64,000 nt of DNA from the NCBI RefSeq assembly GCF_039534915.1, contig NZ_BAAAWE010000001.1, positions 7,440,001-7,504,000 on the forward strand, written 5' to 3'. The stretch's first letter is position 1. Each line of letters starts with the position of its first letter. Positions 34,755 through 42,567 of this stretch are shown in pieces. Below the pieces are notes generated by a model. That model had not been told where the DNA came from, made no database searches, and worked only from the letters and a program-made list of their open reading frames with translations. Source of the stretch: Streptomyces roseofulvus (GTDB taxonomy: Bacteria > Actinomycetota > Actinomycetes > Streptomycetales > Streptomycetaceae). Position numbers and translations under genes: made by a program.

Positions 34755-35534
34755 TCAGCCCATCGGCGACGGCTTGAGGACCGCGAACTCGGCGCCCGCG
34801 GGGTCGGCGAACCAGGCGAGGCGGCCCACGTCCGGGATGTCCGCGGGCGGCAGCAGGACCGTGCCGCCCGAGACGGTCACCGCGTCCGCCGTGCCGTCGG
34901 CGTCCTCGACCTCGAAGTACGGGATCCAGCGGGACCGTTCGCCGGAGTCCTGGAGCTCGGCGGCGCCGCCGAACGACGCCGCCTCCTGGTCGCCCTCGGA
35001 GGTGGAGATCACCCGGTACGTCATGCCGGGTGCCTCCATCTGGGCCCAGCGCCACTCGAAGAGCGACTCGTAGAACGCGAGGGCGGCCTCGGGGTCGGAC
35101 GTGTGGAGCTCCACCCAGACGAGGGTGTTCCGCGAGGAGGTGCGGTCGAGGCCGCGCACCGAACCGGGCTGCCAGACGGCGAACTCGGCCCCGCCCGGGT
35201 CGGTGAGCGCGGCCATCCGGCCCGCGTCCATCACGTCCATGGCGCGCACCCGGACCCGGCCGCCCTCGGCGGCCGTCACCATCTGTGTGGTGTCCGCGTC
35301 CGAGGTCTGGAAGTAGACGGTCCAGGCGCTGCGGGCGCCCTCCTCGGTGAGCGGGCCGAGCGCGGCGACGGTCGCGCCGTCCTGCTCGAAGAAGCCGTAC
35401 CCGCCGGCCTCCGGGCCGGCCGAGCGGTACTCCCAGCCGAGGACGGCGGTGTAGAAGTCCGCCGCCGTCGCGGTGTCCGGACTGCCGAGATCGATCCAGC
35501 AGGGGGAGCCGTGGGTGTACTGGGTGCCGAGCAT
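34755..35534 (-). CDS. VOC-family protein with two glyoxalase-type domains
   Basis: 259 residues with tandem VOC domains: the first starts with PCWIDLGSPDTATAADFYT and ends TDPGGAEFAVWQ, the second starts with VWVELHTSDPEAALAFYES and ends ADPAGAEFAVLKP. It is a close structural twin of the two-domain VOC protein at 55582-56379. ATG 35534 is chosen; an upstream in-frame start at 35588 would add an Arg-rich stretch. Confidence 0.85.
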   Translation of the reverse strand: MLGTQYTHGSPCWIDLGSPDTATAADFYTAVLGWEYRSAGPEAGGYGFFEQDGATVAALGPLTEEGARSAWTVYFQTSDADTTQMVTAAEGGRVRVRAMDVMDAGRMAALTDPGGAEFAVWQPGSVRGLDRTSSRNTLVWVELHTSDPEAALAFYESLFEWRWAQMEAPGMTYRVISTSEGDQEAASFGGAAELQDSGERSRWIPYFEVEDADGTADAVTVSGGTVLLPPADIPDVGRLAWFADPAGAEFAVLKPSPMG

Positions 35535-35990
35535 GAGGCGGTGCCGTCCTTCCGTCGTCCTGCGTCCGGGCCGGATTCCGGCCACCATGGCCGATCCTCA
35601 GGCCTCCGCCCGACCGACGCGACCGCTGCCGACGCGGTTCATCCGACCGGCGCAGGGGCCGGCCGGGCCGACCGGTGAGCGGACCGGTCAGGCCGGCCGG
35701 CAGACGGACCGGCGAGGCCGATCGGCCCGTGACCGGCGCGGCCGACAGGTGCGCGGCCCGCGCACCGTCCGGCGCGGCCGGTCGGCCGACCACCCCACCG
35801 GCGGCACCAGCCTGTCCGCTCCGGGAGCGACCGCCGCGCGGCCGGTGGGCGGGCCGGCAGGTCCTGTCCCCGACCGGGGGCCACCAGCCCGTCCGCTCGC
35901 CGAGCGGCCGCCTGGCCGCCTGGCCGTCTGGCCGTCTGGCCGTTCGCCGAGGGACGGCGGCGGCCCGACCCTCCGCCCGCCCCACCCCGC
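35535..35990. other. Gene-free GC-rich stretch with simple repeats
   Basis: About 450 bp without a supported gene, dense in ACCGGC and CGGCCGG words. At 35909-35940 an 8-bp unit CG(C/T)CTGGC is repeated four times in tandem. Open frames here encode only Pro/Arg/Ala-rich strings. Nothing else could be identified. Confidence 0.6.
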
Positions 35991-36941
35991 TCAGTCGCCC
36001 AAGCCGTCCGCCCGTGCCGCCAGATCGCTCATCAGGAGTTCGCCGTTGATCGTCACGCCCGCCCGGTAGCCGGTCGCGGCCGCGTTGACGACCTGTTCGT
36101 TCGGGCCGGTCACGTTTCCCGCCGCCCAGACGCCGGGGACGCTGGTCCGGCCCGTCTCGTCGATCTTCACGAAGGAGCCGAACGGGGTCTCGTACACCTC
36201 CGCGCCCAGCCGGCGCAGCACCCCGTCACGGGGGAGGAGCCGCGTCCCCGCCGCGAAGAGCACCTCGCAGCCGACGGTGCGGCCGTCGGCCAGCCGGACC
36301 CCGGTCAGCCGGTCGTCCTCGACGGTGACCCCCTCGACCGTGCCCCGCACGGTCCGCACACCCGCCGCGGCGAGCAGCCGCGCGTCCTGCCCGGCGAGCT
36401 CGGCGCCGTTGAGGAAGAGGGTCACGTCGGGGGACCACTGCGACACCACCAGCGCCTGGTGCGCCGGCATCGCCGGGTGCGCCACGACGCCGAAGGACCG
36501 GTCGCGGACCTCCCAGCCGTGGCAGTACGGGCAGTGCAGCACGTCCCGGCCCCACCGCCCGGCCAGTCCCTCGATCTCCGGGAGCTCGTCCACCAGACCG
36601 GTGGCGACGACCAGCCGCCGGGCGGACAGCCCGGTGCCGTCGGCGAGTGTCAGGGCGAAGCCGTCACCGTCCGGAACCGCCGCCGTCACCTCGCCCGCGC
36701 GGACCTCGACCCCGTACGCGAGGAGCTCGCGGCGGCCGGCCGCCAGGAACTCCGCCGGGCTCATCCCGTCCCGCGAGAGGTACCCCTGCATGTGGGCGCT
36801 GGGCGCGTTGCGCGGCTCGCCCGCGTCGACGACCAGGGTGCGGCGCCGGGACCGGCCGAGGACCAGCGCGGCGCTGAGCCCGGCCGCCCCGCCGCCGACC
36901 ACCACGACGTCGTACGTGTTCTCGTCCATGAGTGCGTTCAT
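35991..36941 (-). CDS. NAD(P)/FAD-dependent oxidoreductase, thioredoxin-reductase-like
   Basis: 316 residues. N-terminal FAD motif VVVGGGAAGLSAALVLGRS; the redox-active CPYC motif is present (HCPYCHGWEVRDR), but the NAD(P)-binding GxGxxA motif normally following it is replaced by FGVVAHPAMPAHQA, so pyridine nucleotide may bind poorly or differently. The terminal FAD segment SVPGVWAAGNVTGP is intact. Such variants include disulfide oxidases of natural-product clusters as well as flavin-dependent reductases. It is divergent from an XRE-cupin regulator that may control it. Confidence 0.85.
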   Translation of the reverse strand: MNALMDENTYDVVVVGGGAAGLSAALVLGRSRRRTLVVDAGEPRNAPSAHMQGYLSRDGMSPAEFLAAGRRELLAYGVEVRAGEVTAAVPDGDGFALTLADGTGLSARRLVVATGLVDELPEIEGLAGRWGRDVLHCPYCHGWEVRDRSFGVVAHPAMPAHQALVVSQWSPDVTLFLNGAELAGQDARLLAAAGVRTVRGTVEGVTVEDDRLTGVRLADGRTVGCEVLFAAGTRLLPRDGVLRRLGAEVYETPFGSFVKIDETGRTSVPGVWAAGNVTGPNEQVVNAAATGYRAGVTINGELLMSDLAARADGLGD

Positions 36942-37008
36942 GCCGCGAGAGTGACCCGGAAGCGGCGATCCCGGCAAGAAGACTTGCCGTTTCTGCAACA
37001 CTGGACGC

Positions 37009-37596
37009 ATGACCGACGACGACCGCATCGACGCCGTGCTGACCGAGGTCGGCCCCCGGCTCCGCCGGGTCCGCCGCGACCGCGGGGTGACCCTGGCCGA
37101 GCTCTCCGCCGCCACCGGCATCTCCGTCTCCACCCTCTCCCGGCTGGAGTCCGGGCAGCGCAAGCCGAGCCTCGAACTGCTCCTCCCGCTCGCCCGCGCC
37201 CACCAGGTCGCCCTGGACGAACTGGTCGGCGCCCCGCCGGTCGGCGACCCCCGGGTGCGGGCCCGGCCGATCGTCCGGCACGGCCGCACCATGTATCCGC
37301 TCACCCGCCAGCCGGGCGGCCTCCAGGCGTACAAGGTGATCCAGCAGACGGCGGCCGAGCAGCCGGACCCGCGGGTGCACGAGGGGTACGAGTGGCTGTA
37401 CGTCCTCTCCGGGCGGCTGCGGCTCGTCCTGGGCGAGCACGACGTGGTCCTCGCGGCCGGCGAGGCCGCCGAGTTCGACACCCGGGTGCCGCACTGGTTC
37501 GGGCCCACCGCCGACGGGCCGGTGGAGTTCCTGAGCCTGTTCGGCCCGCAGGGCGAGCGGATGCACGTACGGGCCCGGCCCAAGAAGGCCGGCTGA
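37009..37596 (+). CDS. XRE-family regulator with C-terminal cupin sensor
   Basis: 195 residues. The helix-turn-helix (VTLAELSAATGISVSTLSRL, ending with ESGQRKPS) is followed by a cupin domain (YEWLYVLSGRLRLVLGEHDV, then DTRVPHWFGP). These regulators sense small molecules through the cupin and act near their own promoter. The gene is divergent from the thioredoxin-reductase-like gene with only 67 bp between, so it likely regulates that gene. Confidence 0.9.
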   Translation: MTDDDRIDAVLTEVGPRLRRVRRDRGVTLAELSAATGISVSTLSRLESGQRKPSLELLLPLARAHQVALDELVGAPPVGDPRVRARPIVRHGRTMYPLTRQPGGLQAYKVIQQTAAEQPDPRVHEGYEWLYVLSGRLRLVLGEHDVVLAAGEAAEFDTRVPHWFGPTADGPVEFLSLFGPQGERMHVRARPKKAG

Positions 37597-37643
37597 CCGA
37601 GCAGGCCGACCGGCAGGAGGCCCGGCGGGCGACACGTGCCGCC

Positions 37644-37743
37644 GACCGAGCGGTCCCGCCGAAATCCCGCCGACCAAGAAGTCCGGCCGAGCTGTTCCGT
37701 CCGACACAAGCGACCGCTTAGTATGCGATCCGACCGCTCGGTA
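37644..37743. promoter_or_regulatory. TetR-type operator half-sites upstream of the acyl-CoA dehydrogenase operon
   Basis: Three related elements occur within 100 bp: GACCGAGCGGTC (37644-37655), AAGCGACCGCTT (37708-37719) and GACCGCTCGGTA (37732-37743). They share a GACCG/CGGTC core typical of TetR-family sites near fatty-acid-type catabolic genes. A possible -10 box TAGTAT (37719-37724) lies between the second and third. No TetR gene is in the immediate vicinity. Confidence 0.5.
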
Positions 37744-37761
37744 CGGACGGAGGCTCGACGG

Positions 37762-38730
37762 ATGCAGGCATGGCGAGTGCACGAGAACGGCGAACCCGGC
37801 GCGGTGATGCGCCGCGAGGAGGTGGACGTCCCCGAACCCGGGCCCGGCCAGGTCCTCCTCAAGGTCCGCGCCGCCAACGTCAACTTCCCCGACGCGCTGC
37901 TCTGCCGCGGCCACTACCAGGTCCGCCCCCCGCTGCCCTTCACCCCCGGCGTCGAGATCTGCGGCGAGACCCGGGACGGGCGCCGGGTCATCGCCACCGC
38001 CGCCCTCCCGCACGGCGGCTTCGCCGACCACGCCCTCGCCGACGCCGCGGCCCTCCTCCCGGCCCCCGACGCCCTCGACGACGCCGAGGCAGCCGCCCTC
38101 CACATCGGCTACCAGACCGGCTGGTTCGGCCTCCACCGGCGCGCCGCCCTGCAGGCCGGCGAGACGCTGCTCGTGCACGCCGCGGCCGGCGGAGTCGGCA
38201 GCGCCGCCGTCCAGCTCGGCAAGGCCGCCGGCGCCACCGTCATCGGCGTGGTCGGCGGCCCCGCCAAGGCCGCCGTCGCCCGCGCCCTCGGCTGCGACGT
38301 GGTGATCGACCGCCGCTCCGAGGACGTCGTCGCCGCCGTCAAGGCCGCCACCGGCGGCCGCGGCGCCGACGTGATCTACGACCCCGTCGGCGGCGACGCC
38401 TACCAGCAGTCCGCCAAGTGCGTCGCCTTCGAGGGCCGGATCGTCGTCGTCGGCTTCGCGAGCGGCATCATCCCCGCCCCCGCCCTCAACCACGCCCTGG
38501 TGAAGAACTACGCGATCCTCGGCCTCCACTGGGGCCTCTACGTCCAGCGCGACCCGGCCGCCGTCCTCCAGTGCCACGAGACCCTCACCGCGCTCGCCGC
38601 CAAGGGGATCGTCAAGCCGCTCGTCGCCGAACGCGTCCCCTTCACCGGCGCGGCCGACGCCGTCCAGCGCGTCGCCGACGGCACCACCACCGGCCGCCTC
38701 GTCGTCCTCCCGGAAGGAGCCCGCGCATGA
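37762..38730 (+). CDS. Zinc-independent quinone oxidoreductase/enoyl reductase-like (MDR family)
   Basis: 322 residues of the medium-chain reductase superfamily, quinone oxidoreductase branch. The N-terminal NVNFPDALLCRGHYQVRPPL and the NADP(H)-binding HAAAGGVGSAAVQLGKAAG are clear; no catalytic zinc ligands. GGAGG lies eight bases before ATG 37762. It overlaps the first acyl-CoA dehydrogenase gene by four bases and leads a three-gene operon probably for breakdown of an acyl-CoA or steroid-like acid (inference). Confidence 0.88.
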   Translation: MQAWRVHENGEPGAVMRREEVDVPEPGPGQVLLKVRAANVNFPDALLCRGHYQVRPPLPFTPGVEICGETRDGRRVIATAALPHGGFADHALADAAALLPAPDALDDAEAAALHIGYQTGWFGLHRRAALQAGETLLVHAAAGGVGSAAVQLGKAAGATVIGVVGGPAKAAVARALGCDVVIDRRSEDVVAAVKAATGGRGADVIYDPVGGDAYQQSAKCVAFEGRIVVVGFASGIIPAPALNHALVKNYAILGLHWGLYVQRDPAAVLQCHETLTALAAKGIVKPLVAERVPFTGAADAVQRVADGTTTGRLVVLPEGARA

Positions 38731-39914
38731 CCGACGCCGCAGAACTCCAGGCGCGCACCCGGGCGTTGCTCGCCGCCCACCCGCCCGCCACCACCGACAG
38801 GACCGAGTTCCTGCGGGCCCGCTTCGACGCCGGACTCGCCTGGGTCCACTACCCGGCCGGCCTCGGTGGACTCGACGCCCCCCGCGCCCTCCAGGCCGTC
38901 GTCGACGCCGAACTCGCCGCCGCCGGCGCCCAAGACAACGACCCCCGCCGCATCGGCATCGGCCTCGGGATGGCCGCCCCCACCCTCCTCGCCTACGGCT
39001 CCGACGAGGTCAAGTCCCGCTTCCTCAAGCCCCTGTGGACCGGAGAGGAGGTCTGGTGCCAGCTCTTCAGCGAGCCCGGCGCCGGATCCGACCTCGCTGC
39101 CCTCGGCACCCGCGCGGTCCGCGACGAGGCCACCGGCGACTGGATCGTCGACGGCCAGAAGGTGTGGACCTCCAGCGCCCACACCGCCCGCTGGGCCATC
39201 CTCATCGCCCGCACCGACCCCGAGCAGCCCAAGCACCGCGGCATCACCTACTTCGTCTGCGACATGACCGACCCCGGCGTCGAGGTCCGGCCGCTCCGCC
39301 AGATCACCGGCGAGGCCGAGTTCAACGAGGTCTTCCTCACCGGCGTCCGCATCCCCGACGCCCACCGCCTCGGCGAGGTCGGCGACGGCTGGCGGGTCGC
39401 CCAGACCACCCTCATGAACGAGCGGGTCTCCATCGGCGGCGCCCGCATCCCCCGCGAGGGCGGCATGATCGGCAAGGCCGCCGGCGTCTGGCGCGACCGC
39501 CCCGACCTGCGCACCCACGCCCTGCACCGCCGGCTGCTCGACCTCTGGGTCGACGCCGAGGTGGCCCGGCTCACCGGCGAGCGGCTCCGCCAGCAGCTCG
39601 TCGCCGGCCAGCCCGGCCCCGAAGGCAGCGCCATGAAACTCGGCTTCGCCCGCCTCAACCAGGCCATCAGCGGCCTGGAGGTCGAACTCCTCGCCGACGA
39701 GGGACTGTTGTACGGCGACTGGACGATGGTCCGGCCCGACCTGGTCGACTTCACCGGCCGCGACGCCGGCTACCGCTACCTGCGCTCCAAGGGCAACTCG
39801 ATCGAGGGCGGGACGACCGAGGTGCTGCTCAACATCGTCGCCGAACGCGTCCTCGGCCTGCCGCCCGAGCCCCGCAACGACAAGGACGTCCCCTGGAAGG
39901 ACCTCGCCCGATGA
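38727..39914 (+). CDS. Acyl-CoA dehydrogenase, larger partner
   Basis: 395 residues with the FAD-dependent acyl-CoA dehydrogenase fold. WCQLFSEPGAGSDLAALGTR and VDGQKVWTSSAHTARW are the FAD/substrate motifs; the C terminus SIEGGTTEVLLNIVAERVLG is family-typical. It is ATGA-coupled to the genes on both sides. A tandem pair of differing acyl-CoA dehydrogenases resembles the alpha2-beta2 enzymes used on bulky CoA esters in actinobacteria. Confidence 0.9.
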   Translation: MTDAAELQARTRALLAAHPPATTDRTEFLRARFDAGLAWVHYPAGLGGLDAPRALQAVVDAELAAAGAQDNDPRRIGIGLGMAAPTLLAYGSDEVKSRFLKPLWTGEEVWCQLFSEPGAGSDLAALGTRAVRDEATGDWIVDGQKVWTSSAHTARWAILIARTDPEQPKHRGITYFVCDMTDPGVEVRPLRQITGEAEFNEVFLTGVRIPDAHRLGEVGDGWRVAQTTLMNERVSIGGARIPREGGMIGKAAGVWRDRPDLRTHALHRRLLDLWVDAEVARLTGERLRQQLVAGQPGPEGSAMKLGFARLNQAISGLEVELLADEGLLYGDWTMVRPDLVDFTGRDAGYRYLRSKGNSIEGGTTEVLLNIVAERVLGLPPEPRNDKDVPWKDLAR

Positions 39915-40996
39915 CCCGACAGCCGGATCTGCTCTACTCCGACACCGAGGACGACCTGCGGGCCGCCGTCCGCTCCCTGCTCGCCGACCGGGCGGACCCC
40001 CAGGCCGTGCTCGGCCGGATCGAGGAGCCGAGCCCGTACCTCCCCGGCCTGTGGGAGGCCCTCGCGGGCGGCATCGGCGCCGCCGGACTTCTCGTCCCCG
40101 AGAAGCTCGGCGGCCAGGGCGCGAGCCACCGCGAGGCCGCGGTGGTCCTGGAGGAGCTCGGCCGGGCCGTCACCCCGGCCCCGTACCTCACCAGCTCGGT
40201 GGTGGCGACCGAGACGCTGCTGGCGCTCGCCGCCGACAGCGGCCCGGCGGCCGACCTGCTCGCCGCGCTGGCGAGCGGCGAACGCGTCGCCGTCCTCGCC
40301 CTGCCGTTCTCCACCGCCCCGCGGAAACCGGGCGACCCCGAACGGCGCGTGCCCGCCGTCGCGGACGCCGTCGCCGCCGACGTCCTCCTCGTGCCGCGCC
40401 CCGACGGGCTGTACGCCGTCGACGCCGCGGACGCCGCGGTCACCCGCCAGTCCTCGCTCGACCTGACCCGGCCGCTGGCCGTCGTCGACACCCGCGACGC
40501 CACGGGGGTCCGCCTCGCGGGCACCGAGGCGGGGCGCGCCGCGGTCCGCCGGGGGCTGCTCGCCGGCGCCGGGCTCCTCGCCTCCGAGCAGCTCGGGCTC
40601 GCCGAGTGGTGCCTGGAGGAGACCGTCCGCCACACCAAGGAGCGGTACCAGTTCAACCGCCCGGTCGGCTCCTTCCAGGCGCTCAAGCACCGGATGGCCC
40701 ACCTCTGGCTGGACGTCGTCGGCGCCCGCGCCGCGGCCCGCGCCGCCGCCGACGCCCTCGCCGCCGGAGCGATCGATGCCGAACTCACGGTGTCCGTCGC
40801 CCAGGCGTACTGCTCCGGCGTCGCGGTCCGCGCGGCGGAGGAGTGCGTCCAGCTGCACGGCGGCATCGGCATGACCTGGGAGCACCCGGCCCACCTGGCC
40901 CTCAAACGAGCCAAGGCCGACCAGCTCGCCCTGGGCTCCACCGGCCACCACCAAGACACGATCGCCACCCTGACCGACCTCCCGTCCCCTTCCTGA
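39911..40996 (+). CDS. Acyl-CoA dehydrogenase, partner subunit
   Basis: 361 residues. N-terminal and C-terminal dehydrogenase segments are present (GLLVPEKLGGQGASHREAAV, and EECVQLHGGIGMTWEHPAHL), with the middle domain reduced and the SEPGAGSD motif missing. This fits the partner subunit of a heteromeric dehydrogenase with one complete FAD site shared between chains. ATGA overlap with the previous gene. Last gene of the operon; it is followed by a long gene-free repeat field. Confidence 0.85.
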   Translation: MTRQPDLLYSDTEDDLRAAVRSLLADRADPQAVLGRIEEPSPYLPGLWEALAGGIGAAGLLVPEKLGGQGASHREAAVVLEELGRAVTPAPYLTSSVVATETLLALAADSGPAADLLAALASGERVAVLALPFSTAPRKPGDPERRVPAVADAVAADVLLVPRPDGLYAVDAADAAVTRQSSLDLTRPLAVVDTRDATGVRLAGTEAGRAAVRRGLLAGAGLLASEQLGLAEWCLEETVRHTKERYQFNRPVGSFQALKHRMAHLWLDVVGARAAARAAADALAAGAIDAELTVSVAQAYCSGVAVRAAEECVQLHGGIGMTWEHPAHLALKRAKADQLALGSTGHHQDTIATLTDLPSPS

Positions 40997-41743
40997 CCCC
41001 CAGGCGCCCCCGGCCACGTCCGGGTGCCCACCGGACCCGGCGGGCCACCCTCCCGGGGCCCCGCCGGGCCACCCGTCCGGGGCCCCGCTCGCCCACCCTC
41101 CCGGGGCCTCCCGGGGTCACCCGTGCGGGGCGCCGCCGGGTCACCTCCCGGGCCCCGCTGGGCCACCTCCGGAGTCCCGCCGGGCGACCCTTCGGGGCGC
41201 CGGAGGTGCGCCTCGCTCGGAGCTGCGCGGCGGGTGGTCCGCCCGCCGGCGGCGCGCGTGCCCAGCGGTGTACGTCGCCCAGCGCCGTGCCGCATTGGGT
41301 GATGACCCTTGCCAAGGGGTACGCCTCGTCCGGCCGCGGGCGGCACCCGACGATGGGCCTCGCCAAGCAGTGGTCCCACGGCGGCGCGCTGCGTCCGGTG
41401 GCACCTTGCCGGGCCGCGTGCCGCGCTCGGCGGTGCACCTCGCCCGCCGGACCCCCTCACCTGGTGGTGCACGTCGTCCGATGAGCTGCCTCGCAAGGCC
41501 GCGTGCCTTGCCGGGCGGTGCGCCCTGCCGGGCGGTGCGCCTCGCTGGCCGGCGCACCTCGTCCGGCGGAGTACTGCGCATAGCGGGGTACCTCGTCGGG
41601 GGGCGCCTCCTACGACGGAGCACCGCACCGGTCGGCCCGCGCCTCGTACCCGCCCGCGCCCCTCACCCACCGCGGCCCCTCACCCACCGCGGCCCCCCGC
41701 CCGCCGCCCTGATCCGCCCGCACCCCTCATCCCCCCACACCCC
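40997..41743. other. 747-bp gene-free field of degenerate GC-rich repeats
   Basis: No gene is supported on either strand; the many open frames have Arg/Ala/Pro/Gly-rich composition and no family motif. The left part holds the 24-bp array described separately. From about 41200 to 41600 a diverged motif, roughly GGTGC(G/A)CCTCGTCCG, recurs at irregular spacing (for example near 41210, 41270, 41320, 41425, 41480, 41530, 41600). It lies between the end of the acyl-CoA dehydrogenase operon and the 3' end of a convergent methyltransferase gene. Confidence 0.7.
41046..41185. repeat. 24-bp tandem repeat array, six degenerate units
   Basis: Units start at 41046, 41070, 41094 and 41118 (24 bp each), then 41142 and 41164 (22 bp each). 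The first reads CACCCTCCCGGGGCCCCGCC then GGGC; the others keep CACC at the start and a CGGGGC core. Each unit contains CCCGGGG-type palindromic bases and could fold. Units are contiguous without spacers, so this is not a CRISPR array. Confidence 0.85.
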
Positions 41744-42442
41744 TCACCGTCCCGCCCCCTTCTCCCGCCCCCGCCCCCGCCGCGCGTAGCAGAACAGGTG
41801 CTCCTCGGGCTCGCCGTCCGGCACGGCGGGCGTGAAGACGGACAGGTCGTGGTGGAGGACCTCCAGGCCGCACTCCTCCCGCAGCAGCCCCAGGTACGCC
41901 TCGGCCGAGAAGCTGGAGACGCGCGCCCGGTGTCCCATCCAGGTGATCTCCAGGCCCTCGACGTCCGCCGGGACCGTCGCCGACACCAGCAGCCCGCCCG
42001 GCACCAGCCACGACGCCATCCGGCGCAGGGCGGCGATCTGCTCCCCCCGCTCCATCATCAGCAGCGGGAAGAAGGCGCACACCGCCTCGTACCCCTCCTC
42101 CGGCGGGACGTGGTCGCGGACGTCGACCTGCTCGAACCGCGCGCCGGGCACCTGCTCCCGCGCCACTTCGACCATCGTCCGGGAGACGTCGATCCCGGTC
42201 ACGTCGTGCCCCGCCGCGGCGAGCAGCGCGGCGACCGGCCGTCCCGTACCGCTGCCGACGTCCAGCACCCGCGCGCCGGCGGGGAGCCGCCCGGTCAGCC
42301 ACTCGACCGCCGCGAGCTGCGCGGGCAGCCGCCCGAACGCCCGCTCGTAGTCCAGCCCCACCCCGTCGAACAGCTCGGCGGCGCTCAGCACGCCCCCCGC
42401 CCCGCCGCGCTCCGCCGCCCCGTCCGCGTACCCGTCGCCCAT
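41744..42442 (-). CDS. Class I SAM-dependent methyltransferase
   Basis: 232 residues. The SAM-binding motif I is ARVLDVGSGTGRPVAALLAA, followed by GIDVSRTMVEVAREQVPGA and the PGGLLVSATVP post-motif. GGGAGGGG precedes ATG 42442. No nearby pathway suggests the acceptor. It is divergent from the nickel/peptide importer. Confidence 0.85.
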   Translation of the reverse strand: MGDGYADGAAERGGAGGVLSAAELFDGVGLDYERAFGRLPAQLAAVEWLTGRLPAGARVLDVGSGTGRPVAALLAAAGHDVTGIDVSRTMVEVAREQVPGARFEQVDVRDHVPPEEGYEAVCAFFPLLMMERGEQIAALRRMASWLVPGGLLVSATVPADVEGLEITWMGHRARVSSFSAEAYLGLLREECGLEVLHHDLSVFTPAVPDGEPEEHLFCYARRGRGREKGAGR

Positions 42443-42515
42443 CGGCCCCTCCCGGTGTCGTCGATCTCCGGGGCGGCCTACCCCACCGGGGGCCCCGCCG
42501 CACCCGTGCGGTTTA

Positions 42516-42534
42516 ATTGCGAACTGCTCGCAAT
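42516..42534. promoter_or_regulatory. Nur-like box upstream of the ABC importer
   Basis: ATTGCGA (42516-42522) and TCGCAAT (42528-42534) are perfect reverse complements with a five-base centre. This fits the Streptomyces nickel-regulator Nur consensus tGCaa-N5-ttGCa (as remembered) with one change per half. The box sits 33 bp before the ATG of the substrate-binding protein gene, in a local AT-rich patch, so it likely overlaps the promoter. Confidence 0.6.
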
Positions 42535-42567
42535 AACAGTTGATCTTCAAAAAGGGGTGTGGACCCG

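Noticed and set aside
41046..41185. CRISPR array or coding repeat domain.
   Set aside because: No spacers; the unit length drops from 24 to 22 bp, which breaks any reading frame.
41024..41789. Overlapping open frames on both strands in the repeat field.
   Set aside because: Composition is dominated by Arg, Ala, Pro and Gly from GC-rich repeats; no ribosome binding site or motif.
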